Assembly (NCBI GenBank): GCA_002392345.1
Contig: DGGU01000028.1
Location: 1-9,422 of the forward strand
DNA from: Lachnospiraceae bacterium UBA3866
Lineage (GTDB): Bacteria; Bacillota; Clostridia; Lachnospirales; Lachnospiraceae
Length of the DNA stretch: 9,422 nt
Direction of reading: 5' to 3'
Both the position numbers and the translations under genes were made by a program. The notes below the pieces were generated by a model, which did no database searches, was not told where the DNA came from, and worked only from the letters and a program-made list of their open reading frames with translations. Positions 1 to 5,495 of the stretch are shown here, piece by piece (the stretch's first letter is position 1; each line of letters begins with the position of its first letter).

Positions 1-1538
1 TGATCCATGAACTGAGAAAGCTGTGATGAACCAAAGAACTCTTTTATCGCAGAAGCCACTGGCTTTGTATTGATAAGTCCTGTGATAGTCATCTCATCAA
101 CCTGAAGGGCAACCATTCTCTCTCTCACCACTCTCTCAAGTCTTGATAATCCCATACGATATTGGTTCTGAAGAAGTTCTCCTACCGCTCTTATACGACG
201 ATTGCCAAGGTGGTCGATATCATCAGTATTGCCGATTCCTTTAGAAAGATGACAGAAATAATTGATAGAAGCAATTATGTCTTCCTTAGTTACGTGCTTA
301 GGAACGAGTTCAAGTGCTCTCTCTCTTATAGTCTCAAGCAGAGTTTCTTTACCTGCTTTATTTTTCTTATTCTCATCAAGGATGTTTCTAAGAATTGGAT
401 AATACACAAGTTCAGTTATACCCATGTCTTCCCATTCTTCTTCCTTTACACCTTTGACGTATTCTCTTATATCAACCATCATAGAAGACAAGATCTTCTG
501 TGGTTCTTCTTCGCCTTCAATCTTAACCCATACAGCTGGGATAGCTGCGTTTTGGATACTGATTGCAAGCTCCTCATCTATACGAGTGCCTTTCTTAGCA
601 AGTATCTCGCCAGTAGTCTCATCAACTACATCTTTGGCAAGAACTTGTTTGTTTAATCTATATCTAAAATGGAGTTTTTTGTTGTATTTATATCTGCCTG
701 CACGGCCAAGATCATAACGCTTAGCATCAAAAAGTGCGTTTCTAAAAAGCGATTCACAGGCATCAACTGAAAGTTGCTCGCCTGGTCTTATCTTCTTATA
801 GAGTTCTATGATGCCTCTCTCGTGATTTCTTTCATCCTCTGGTTCTTTTTCAAATGATGCTTTAAGATATTTCTCTTCACCAAAAGTATTGATGATGTCA
901 TCATCAGTTGATAAACCAAGCGCACGAAGGAAAACTGTGACAGGGACTTTTCTTGTTCTATCTACACGAGCCCACATGATGTCATTGGCATCAGAATCAT
1001 ATTCTATCCATGCACCACGATTAGGGATAAGTGTAGATCCATAAAGTCTGTTACCTATCTTGTCACGAGACATCTCAAAATAGATGCCAGGTGAACGAAC
1101 CATCTGAGATACCACAACTCTCTCTGCACCATTGATTATAAAAGAACCATTGGGTGTCATGTAAGGTAGGTCACTCATGTAGACTTCATGCTCAACTACT
1201 TCGTTCCTATCTTTCTTCTCAAGTCTGAAACGAGCATAGAGTGGAAATGCATAAGTGGCATTTCTTTGCTTACATTCTTCTCTGTCGTATCTCTTCTCAC
1301 CTTTCTTAACTTCTTTTGCAAGTCTTGTTCCCACAAAGTCAAGTCTAATCTTTCCTGTAGGATCTTCTATAGGGAAGATGTCTTTAAATACTTCGACTAT
1401 ACCTTTTGTAATAAACCAGACAAAAGAATCTTCTTGTATGCCAATAAGATTTGGCATATCTTTGATTTCTTCTCTCTTGGAGAAACTCATACGAATGTTC
1501 TTCGCAAATTTCTCCGGATGCAATAAACTCTTTTTCAT
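1..1538 (-). CDS. rpoB: RNA polymerase beta subunit, N-terminal 512 residues (partial at window edge)
   Basis: Catalytic-core subunit of DNA-dependent RNA polymerase. The reverse-strand translation starts MKKSLLHPEKFAKNIRMSFS and carries family landmarks: a beta1-lobe stretch containing FVGTRL, then VYMSDLPYMTPNGSFIINGAE, VVVSQMVRSPGIYFE and RGAWIEYDSDAND. It ends in FGSSQLSQFMD (residues 502-512), the start of the rifampicin-binding cluster; D512 corresponds to E. coli D516. The visible cluster residues are wild type. The gene continues beyond position 1, so at least half is missing from the window. The ATG at 1538 is preceded by GGAGG (1545-1549) with 6 bases of spacing. Unlike the usual rplJ-rplL-rpoB-rpoC order, the next gene upstream is divergent, and a promoter and leader hairpin lie between them. 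Identity is certain; the first of the tandem family landmarks and the start codon both fit. Confidence 0.98.
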   Translation of the reverse strand, partial: MKKSLLHPEKFAKNIRMSFSKREEIKDMPNLIGIQEDSFVWFITKGIVEVFKDIFPIEDPTGKIRLDFVGTRLAKEVKKGEKRYDREECKQRNATYAFPLYARFRLEKKDRNEVVEHEVYMSDLPYMTPNGSFIINGAERVVVSQMVRSPGIYFEMSRDKIGNRLYGSTLIPNRGAWIEYDSDANDIMWARVDRTRKVPVTVFLRALGLSTDDDIINTFGEEKYLKASFEKEPEDERNHERGIIELYKKIRPGEQLSVDACESLFRNALFDAKRYDLGRAGRYKYNKKLHFRYRLNKQVLAKDVVDETTGEILAKKGTRIDEELAISIQNAAIPAVWVKIEGEEEPQKILSSMMVDIREYVKGVKEEEWEDMGITELVYYPILRNILDENKKNKAGKETLLETIRERALELVPKHVTKEDIIASINYFCHLSKGIGNTDDIDHLGNRRIRAVGELLQNQYRMGLSRLERVVRERMVALQVDEMTITGLINTKPVASAIKEFFGSSQLSQFMD

Positions 1539-1559
1539 TCAAAACCTCCATTTAGGCAC

Positions 1560-1586
1560 AAAAAAACTAGGGCACTGGAAAGTGCC
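1560..1586 (-). terminator. Hairpin plus U-tract in the rpoB leader (possible attenuator)
   Basis: On the minus strand GGCACT-TTCC-AGTGCC forms a perfect 6-bp stem (1571-1586), followed after CTAG by seven U (1560-1566). It lies downstream of the predicted rpoB promoter and upstream of the rpoB Shine-Dalgarno sequence, so it would be transcribed as leader RNA. The 4-base gap between stem and U-tract makes it a weak terminator, consistent with partial attenuation. A role as an ordinary end-of-operon terminator is unlikely because no minus-strand gene lies directly upstream. Confidence 0.5.
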
Positions 1587-1595
1587 AATTTGACT

Positions 1596-1624
1596 ATTTT
1601 AGCACAAAAAAACGATAAAATCAA
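1596..1624 (-). promoter_or_regulatory. Predicted sigma-A promoter for rpoB
   Basis: The minus strand shows -35 TTGATT (1619-1624), a 17-base spacer and -10 TAAAAT (1596-1601). A TG one base before the -10 gives an extended -10. Transcription would start near 1589, leaving a leader of about 50 bases that contains the hairpin at 1560-1586. A near-copy of the -10/spacer sequence recurs at 1550-1567 (18 bases, 2 differences). Confidence 0.65.
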
Positions 1625-1629
1625 GCATT

Positions 1630-1651
1630 TTGTGAGTATATTGTGAGTATA
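1630..1651 (+). repeat. Tandem direct repeat TTGTGAGTATA x2 in the divergent promoter region
   Basis: The 11-base unit TTGTGAGTATA occurs at 1630-1640 and again at 1641-1651, with a partial TGTGAGT further right (about 1665). It sits between the two divergent promoters (rpoB to the left, the membrane-protein gene to the right). The one-helical-turn spacing fits a regulator binding site, but an AT-rich chance repeat is possible. Confidence 0.4.
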
Positions 1652-1678
1652 ATTGTTATTATTATGTGAGTTAGTAGA

Positions 1679-1708
1679 TTGTAAAACGGGGCTTCCATAA
1701 GATATAAT
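1679..1708 (+). promoter_or_regulatory. Promoter of the 1715-2149 gene, predicted to give a leaderless transcript
   Basis: -35 TTGTAA (1679-1684), an 18-base spacer and a perfect -10 TATAAT (1703-1708). Only TTAAGC separates the -10 from the ATG at 1715, so transcription would begin at or within a base or two of the start codon. No Shine-Dalgarno sequence precedes the ATG, which agrees with a leaderless mRNA. Confidence 0.65.
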
Positions 1709-1714
1709 TTAAGC

Positions 1715-2149
1715 ATGTTTTTAATTAGTGTTTTAAATATAGTTATCATAGTTTTGGCTGTCATAGTAGTCATACTCGTGGTTCTTTACTTCGCAGGGTC
1801 TAAACTTATGGAAAAGCAGGCCAATGCCGAGAAGACCATGAAGCAGATGTCTATGACTATGACCCTACTTGTTATAGATAAGCAGAAGCTTCATATTAAG
1901 GATTCTGGCCTTATGAAACAAGTTCAGGAAGCTATACCTTTCTATATGAGATGGAGAAGATTTCCTATAGTCAAGGCCCGCATCATCAAGGCCAATGTGG
2001 CTGGCGGTGCTCAGGTTATGAGTTTCATATGCGACCCTAAGGTATATAAGATAATGCCTGTGAAGACTGAGGTTAAGGTTACGATTGCTGGTGTATATAT
2101 TACTAAGCTTCATTCAGCAAAAGGTGTGGATCTTTCAAAACTGAAATAA
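1715..2149 (+). CDS. Small single-pass membrane protein of unknown function (144 aa)
   Basis: I do not recognise a named family, although similar small proteins with a membrane anchor and a PFYMRW-type motif seem familiar from Clostridia (recall, not checked). Residues 1-28 are strongly hydrophobic (MFLISVLNIVIIVLAVIVVI onward), giving one N-terminal transmembrane helix. A charged segment with several Met residues follows (about 30-50), then a soluble domain containing LLVIDKQKLHIKD, IPFYMRWRRFP and VKTEVKVTIAGVYI, probably beta-rich. It is the only plus-strand gene, divergent from rpoB and convergent with rnj. The ATG at 1715 is the only start that keeps the hydrophobic segment; it has no Shine-Dalgarno sequence and lies 6 bases after a TATAAT box. 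A family-A repeat begins right after its stop codon. Confidence 0.85.
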   Translation: MFLISVLNIVIIVLAVIVVILVVLYFAGSKLMEKQANAEKTMKQMSMTMTLLVIDKQKLHIKDSGLMKQVQEAIPFYMRWRRFPIVKARIIKANVAGGAQVMSFICDPKVYKIMPVKTEVKVTIAGVYITKLHSAKGVDLSKLK

Positions 2150-2150
2150 A

Positions 2151-2186
2151 ACGGGCTCGCAGTGCTCGCCCCTACGATTTTGTACT
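2151..2186. repeat. Family-A palindromic repeat, intergenic copy (A1)
   Basis: The core 2151-2175 is identical over 25 bases to the copy in yqgF at 4640-4664. Its right flank (CCCCTACGATTTT and TACT) matches the second yqgF copy at 4715-4732 with one difference, so the element probably runs to about 2186. The centre is an imperfect palindrome: GGGC pairs with GCCC and GCA with TGC around a 2-base mismatch. It starts 2 bases after the stop codon of the upstream gene and is much richer in GC than its surroundings. Confidence 0.8.
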
Positions 2187-2209
2187 ATTTCTTTACCTTT
2201 TACATAAAT

Positions 2210-2237
2210 AAAAAAAGCGGTCCCAGCCGCTTTTTTT
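2210..2237. terminator. Bidirectional intrinsic terminator between convergent genes
   Basis: Seven A plus GCGG (2210-2220), loop TCCCAG, then CCGC plus seven T (2227-2237). The stem is 11 bp and has a U-tract in either direction. It can end both the plus-strand membrane-protein transcript and the minus-strand rnj operon. Confidence 0.9.
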
Positions 2238-2249
2238 CATTGCGCAATC

Positions 2250-4205
2250 TTAGATGTCTATTATGATAGGGACAATCAGTGGTTCTCTTTCAATCTGCTT
2301 CCATAAATATTTGTCTGCGCTCGTTGCTATCATTGATTTCAATTTCTTCCAATCAGTGCCATTATCTTTTCTAAACTCGTCGACAGTGTTCTTCACAACT
2401 TCTTTAAGACCATCTATAAGTTCGCCAGACTCCTTCATATATACAAAACCTTTGGATACGATATCTGGTCCCGAGATGATATTGGATGAACTTGACTCAA
2501 GTGCCAAAGCTATAATCACTATACCGCTACTTGCAAGATTTTGGCGATCTTTAAGCACTATGTTGCCGACATCTCCTACACCAAGTCCATCTACATTGAT
2601 GCCAGTAGCTGATACATGGTCGATGACTTTTGCTTCATCCTCACATATCTCAAGTACATCACCAACTTCTATGAGTAGGCACTTATCTTTCTCAACGCCT
2701 ACAGAATTGGCAATGCTTGCCGCCTCTCTCCTATGTCTATATTCGCCGTGAATTGGTATAGCATATTTTGGCCCGATAAGTGTATAGATTAGCTTTAATT
2801 CTTCTGCACAGGCGTGGCCTGATACGTGAGTATCCTGGTGGATGACAGTAGCATGCTTTCTATATAATTCGTCTATAACTTTATTGACTGCTTTTTCATT
2901 GCCTGGTATCGGAGTTGATGATAAAATCACCACATCACCTTGCTTGATGTTGACTTTCTTATTGGTGCCCTGCGCCATACGAGAAAGTGCTGCCATTGAT
3001 TCACCCTGACTGCCAGTTGTTATAACTACAGTCTTATGGTCAGGATAGTTTTTTAGCATATCAGTGTTGATAAGAGTTCCTTTTGGCACATCTATATATC
3101 CGAGTTCTGTGGCGATGTTGATTATATTAATCATACTACGGCCTTCTATGGCAACCTTTCTTCCGTACTTTGCTGCCGTATCTATAACTTGTTGAACTCT
3201 ATCAACATTAGATGCAAATGTTGATACTATAATTCGCTCACTTGAATATTCATTAAATATAGAGTCAAATATCTTTCCAACAGTCTTCTCACTCATAGTA
3301 AATCCAGGCTTTATGGCGTTAGTTGAATCAGAAAGTAGGGCCAAAACTCCCATGCGACCAATCTCAGCAAAATGCGAAAGGTCTATGCTGTCACCGAATA
3401 CTGGTGTGTAATCTACTTTAAAATCACCAGTGTGCATGATGATGCCAGCTCTTGTATAGATGGCAAGTGCCGCTGAATCAGCTATGCTATGATTAGTCTT
3501 TATAAACTCTACATAGATATTTCCAAGTTTTATGACATCAGAAAAATTAACTGTGTTTAATTTATATCCCACCACTTCATGTTCTTTCAACTTCCCTTCT
3601 ACAAGAGCAAGAGTTAGCTTTGTCCCATAGATTGGCATATTGAGTTCTTTAAGTATGTATGGTATAGCTCCTATGTGGTCTTCATGACCGTGAGTTAAAA
3701 CCATACCTCTGATTTTATGTTGATTCTTTTTTAGGTATGAGACATCTGGAATAACAAGATCTATACCAAGCATATCTTCAGATGGGAAGGCATTACCGCA
3801 GTCAACGACTATGATATCATTTTCATCTTCTATGACAGTTATATTCATGCCGATAGCATTAAGGCCACCAAGTGGTATGATTTTAATCTTAGCATTCTTT
3901 TTTGGGTTATAGTTCTCAAGAAACTTTCTATTACGAGCAGTCATTCGTTCTATGAAACTCAATTCGTTTTGATGTTTGTTATTTTGCTGCTTGTTATGCT
4001 GTTGTTTGTTATTCTGCTGCTTGTTGTTCTGTTGCTTGTTGCTCTGTTGCTTGTTGTTCTGTTGTTTGTTGTTCTGTTTGTTGTTCTGTTTGTTATTTTG
4101 TTTGTTGCTTTTTTGCTTAGGTTTAGAATTATGATTCTGAGAATTATTATTGCTCATATTTTTCTCAAAATATTCTTCAAAGTTTTTTAGTTTGTTAATT
4201 TCCAT
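2250..4205 (-). CDS. rnj: Ribonuclease J with a long Q/N/K-rich N-terminal extension
   Basis: Metallo-beta-lactamase/beta-CASP nuclease with endonuclease and 5'-3' exonuclease activity in mRNA decay and rRNA maturation. At 651 residues it is about 100 longer than typical RNase J (about 555). The core starts near residue 106 with KIIPLGGLNAIGMN. Zn-binding motifs are visible: THGHEDHIG (H172, H174, D176, H177), NHS (H239) and HTGDF (D261). The beta-CASP part includes VSTFASNVDRVQQ, TTGSQGE, SSTPIPGNE, HVSGHA (H460, H464) and IPIHGEYRH (H486). A C-terminal domain ends in VPIIIDI. The extra N-terminus holds ten N-K-Q units. The ATG at 4205 is preceded by AGGAG with about 7 bases of spacing; M17 has no such site. 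It lies 3 bases after the DUF1292 gene and is probably the last gene of a yqgF-DUF1292-rnj operon, ending at the terminator 2210-2237. Confidence 0.96.
   Translation of the reverse strand: MEINKLKNFEEYFEKNMSNNNSQNHNSKPKQKSNKQNNKQNNKQNNKQQNNKQQSNKQQNNKQQNNKQQHNKQQNNKHQNELSFIERMTARNRKFLENYNPKKNAKIKIIPLGGLNAIGMNITVIEDENDIIVVDCGNAFPSEDMLGIDLVIPDVSYLKKNQHKIRGMVLTHGHEDHIGAIPYILKELNMPIYGTKLTLALVEGKLKEHEVVGYKLNTVNFSDVIKLGNIYVEFIKTNHSIADSAALAIYTRAGIIMHTGDFKVDYTPVFGDSIDLSHFAEIGRMGVLALLSDSTNAIKPGFTMSEKTVGKIFDSIFNEYSSERIIVSTFASNVDRVQQVIDTAAKYGRKVAIEGRSMINIINIATELGYIDVPKGTLINTDMLKNYPDHKTVVITTGSQGESMAALSRMAQGTNKKVNIKQGDVVILSSTPIPGNEKAVNKVIDELYRKHATVIHQDTHVSGHACAEELKLIYTLIGPKYAIPIHGEYRHRREAASIANSVGVEKDKCLLIEVGDVLEICEDEAKVIDHVSATGINVDGLGVGDVGNIVLKDRQNLASSGIVIIALALESSSSNIISGPDIVSKGFVYMKESGELIDGLKEVVKNTVDEFRKDNGTDWKKLKSMIATSADKYLWKQIEREPLIVPIIIDI
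3966..4106 (-). repeat. In-gene tandem repeat encoding NKQN / NKQQN units of RNase J
   Basis: Residues 34-80 of the RNase J protein consist of three 4-residue units (NKQN, 12 bases each) followed by seven 5-residue units (mostly NKQQN, with single changes to S, H or KHQ; 15 bases each). Unit lengths are multiples of three, so gains and losses stay in frame. The tract should be disordered and positively charged, and its length probably varies by replication slippage. Confidence 0.95.
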
Positions 4206-4208
4206 GTA

Positions 4209-4490
4209 TTACTCCTTTTCTAGTTTCACTTCATCTTTTAGCATGTTTTCAAATATATCAAAGATGCCATCTGCTTCCTCGTCAGACACTACTTCATAAT
4301 CAGCAAACTCGCTGTCAGGCTTTGATACATCTTTTAATATATAGCAGTCGCCTTCATCATCTTCATCCGTTACAAGGTCTGCAACCAAAAGATAGGTAGT
4401 TCCTTCTACTATAGTCTGATCGATGACTTCGACTTCTATGTCGCCGTCGTCACTTGATAGAGTTATGATATTTTGCTTTTCTTTACTCAT
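4209..4490 (-). CDS. DUF1292 family protein (YrzB-like), 93 aa
   Basis: Small, acidic cytoplasmic protein of unknown function, typical of the Firmicute ireB-yqgF-yrzB neighbourhood. The sequence reads IITLSSDDGDIEVEVIDQTI, then a TTYLLVADL strand and a CYILKD segment, the usual layout of this family (a short beta-sheet domain), followed by an acidic helix ending MLKDEVKLEKE. The ATG at 4490 overlaps the end of yqgF by 8 bases; AAAGGA lies 6 bases upstream, inside yqgF. The stop codon is 3 bases from the rnj start. The overlaps indicate translational coupling in one operon. The family assignment rests on motif recall and position. Confidence 0.85.
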   Translation of the reverse strand: MSKEKQNIITLSSDDGDIEVEVIDQTIVEGTTYLLVADLVTDEDDEGDCYILKDVSKPDSEFADYEVVSDEEADGIFDIFENMLKDEVKLEKE

Positions 4491-5022
4491 GTTGTTCCTT
4501 TCTTTTATAATCTTGCAGTATTATCTCTGCTGCTACTTGGTCGATATATTTTTTTTCATCGGCTTTTTTTATGCCGTGGGATTTAAGTAACTCACGGGCT
4601 TCTTTAGTAGTAAGCCGTTCGTCTTGTAAATGAATGCGAACGGGCTCGCAGTGCTCGCCCCTACAAGTTGCGGGAGCGGGCTCGCAGTGGAAAACAGTCC
4701 ACTGGACTGTTTTCCCCCTACGATTTTCTACTACTGGGGTTCCTAATTTATGCTCTAATAATGTTTTAAATTTTTTAACCTTTTCAACTCGGTCGCCTTC
4801 GGTGTCATCCATGTTGAGAGGGTAGCCTATGACTATGTCAGTGATATTTTCCTTATCTACTATCTCAACTATCTCACGAATACTTTTCCTTAATACATTG
4901 GCTCTATCTCTATATATCGTTTTGTATGGATATATGTAATCAGTCTCTACATCAAAAATCGCGAGACCGATGGTGAAGTCTCCGTAGTCGATGCCCAAAA
5001 ATTTTCGTTTTGTCTCACACAC
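4483..5022 (-). CDS. yqgF: YqgF/RuvX family nuclease with an in-frame repeat insertion
   Basis: RNase H-fold protein related to Holliday-junction resolvases; the family has been linked to 16S rRNA 5' maturation. Visible motifs: GIDYGDFTIGLA (D12), IVIGYPLNMDDTEG (residues 64-76), DERLTTKEARELL (D134, E135) and IDQVAAEIILQDY (D161). The protein has 179 residues against about 140-145 for the family. The excess sits at about residues 98-130, between the segment ending GTPV and IHLQDERLTT. It is encoded by two copies of repeat family A (4640-4664, 4677-4732), both read in the same frame, each giving an HCEP motif (112-115 and 124-127). All catalytic motifs remain, so the gene is likely functional. 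The start is GTG at 5022, directly after a U-tract and with no clear Shine-Dalgarno sequence; no better start keeps GIDYG. Confidence 0.93.
   Translation of the reverse strand: MCETKRKFLGIDYGDFTIGLAIFDVETDYIYPYKTIYRDRANVLRKSIREIVEIVDKENITDIVIGYPLNMDDTEGDRVEKVKKFKTLLEHKLGTPVVENRRGKTVQWTVFHCEPAPATCRGEHCEPVRIHLQDERLTTKEARELLKSHGIKKADEKKYIDQVAAEIILQDYKRKEQHE
4640..4664. repeat. Family-A repeat inside yqgF (A2)
   Basis: These 25 bases are identical to 2151-2175. In yqgF the copy is read on the minus strand as RGEHCEPV (about residues 121-128). It is separated from copy A3 by 12 bases. Confidence 0.85.
4677..4732. repeat. Family-A repeat inside yqgF carrying a perfect 11-bp hairpin (A3)
   Basis: The left part CGGGCTCGCAGTG (4677-4689) and right part CCCCTACGATTTT (4715-4727) match copy A1. 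The CTCG found between them in A1 is replaced by a perfect inverted repeat: stem GAAAACAGTCC (4690-4700), loop ACT, and the complementary arm 4704-4714. It is read in frame as part of YqgF (about residues 97-115). Confidence 0.85.
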
Positions 5023-5051
5023 AAAAAAAGAACTTTTCGCAAAGGAAAAGT
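5023..5051 (-). terminator. Weak hairpin with U-tract abutting the yqgF start codon
   Basis: On the minus strand ACTTTTC (5045-5051) pairs with GAAAAGT (5032-5038) around a 6-base loop. After two bases come seven U (5023-5029), which end at the GTG start codon of yqgF. The stem is AT-rich and weak. It may partly end ireB transcription or attenuate yqgF; another segment near the ireB stop (5127-5133) can pair with its loop. Confidence 0.45.
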
Positions 5052-5101
5052 GAAAACAATTATTAAATTATTTCACTGACATATATTAATGCAAGGTCAT
5101 A

Positions 5102-5121
5102 CAACTCAGAATTTTGAGTTG
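5102..5121 (-). other. Hairpin just downstream of ireB
   Basis: CAACTCA (5102-5108) and TGAGTTG (5115-5121) form a 7-bp stem with a 6-base loop, 15 bases after the ireB stop codon. No U-tract follows, so it is not an ordinary intrinsic terminator; it may be a 3'-end stabilising structure or part of a yqgF leader. Confidence 0.4.
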
Positions 5122-5135
5122 CTAAACCTTTGCAA

Positions 5136-5408
5136 TTAAATTTCTTTAAAATTATGGTCAATGTATGATTTTACAAGTTCTTCAACCAACTCGTCTCTTT
5201 CAACCTTAGTTATAAGAGAACGTGCGCTATTGTGGCTTGTTATAAAAAGAGGCTCACCTGACATGATATACTGCACTATCTGATTTGTAGGATTATATCC
5301 TTTTTCTTTAAGAGCAGCATAAACTTTCGCAAGCACTTCTTTTACATCAACCTCTGTACCTTGCTCTTCATTTCTGGTATATATAATTTGTGTTACGCCT
5401 TTATCCAT
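5136..5408 (-). CDS. ireB: IreB family regulatory phosphoprotein (DUF965), 90 aa
   Basis: Small cytoplasmic regulator; in Enterococcus faecalis IreB is phosphorylated on N-terminal Thr residues by the Ser/Thr kinase IreK and affects cephalosporin resistance. The family signature is clear: EKGYNPTNQIVQYIMSGEP (residues 35-53), HNSARSLI and ERDELVEELVKSYI (about 70-83). N-terminal T6 and T11 are candidate phosphorylation sites, though their positions differ from the enterococcal protein. The length is normal. In many Firmicutes ireB follows alaS and precedes yqgF; here yqgF follows, but dxr rather than alaS lies upstream. The ATG at 5408 has no Shine-Dalgarno sequence and starts 6 bases after a TAAAAT box, so it may be translated from a leaderless mRNA. 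Confidence 0.93.
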   Translation of the reverse strand: MDKGVTQIIYTRNEEQGTEVDVKEVLAKVYAALKEKGYNPTNQIVQYIMSGEPLFITSHNSARSLITKVERDELVEELVKSYIDHNFKEI

Positions 5409-5414
5409 ACTATT

Positions 5415-5443
5415 ATTTTACTTAAAATCACATTTTTTTGCAA
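5415..5443 (-). promoter_or_regulatory. Predicted ireB promoter giving a leaderless transcript
   Basis: Minus strand: -35 TTGCAA (5438-5443), a 17-base spacer and -10 TAAAAT (5415-5420), then AATAGT and the ATG of ireB. The 6-base gap puts the transcription start at the start codon. The same -35 hexamer and spacer length occur in the promoter at 8926-8954. Confidence 0.65.
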
Positions 5444-5495
5444 GTGCTATGTGTAAAAATCTATATTCTTAATCCTTTTTTCATAAGTTATTGAA

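Noticed and set aside
1..38. Rifampicin-resistance change in rpoB
   Set aside because: The visible cluster FGSSQLSQFMD is wild type; the rest lies outside the window.
162..1593. Plus-strand open frames of 97-164 codons over the left end
   Set aside because: They lie antisense to rpoB, whose translation is unmistakable.
2210..2237. Additional mobile-repeat copy near the rnj end
   Set aside because: The A/T-flanked GCGG hairpin is a standard bidirectional terminator and shares no sequence with families A or B.
3969..4190. Plus-strand 73-codon hydrophobic frame resembling a membrane peptide
   Set aside because: It is the complement of the Q/N/K repeat tract of rnj; CAA/AAC/AAA codons read backwards give Leu/Val/Phe, so the hydrophobicity is an artefact.
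5023..5135. Known riboswitch before yqgF
   Set aside because: No conserved aptamer (for example T-box, SAM, purine or cyclic-di-GMP) could be recognised; only simple hairpins are visible.
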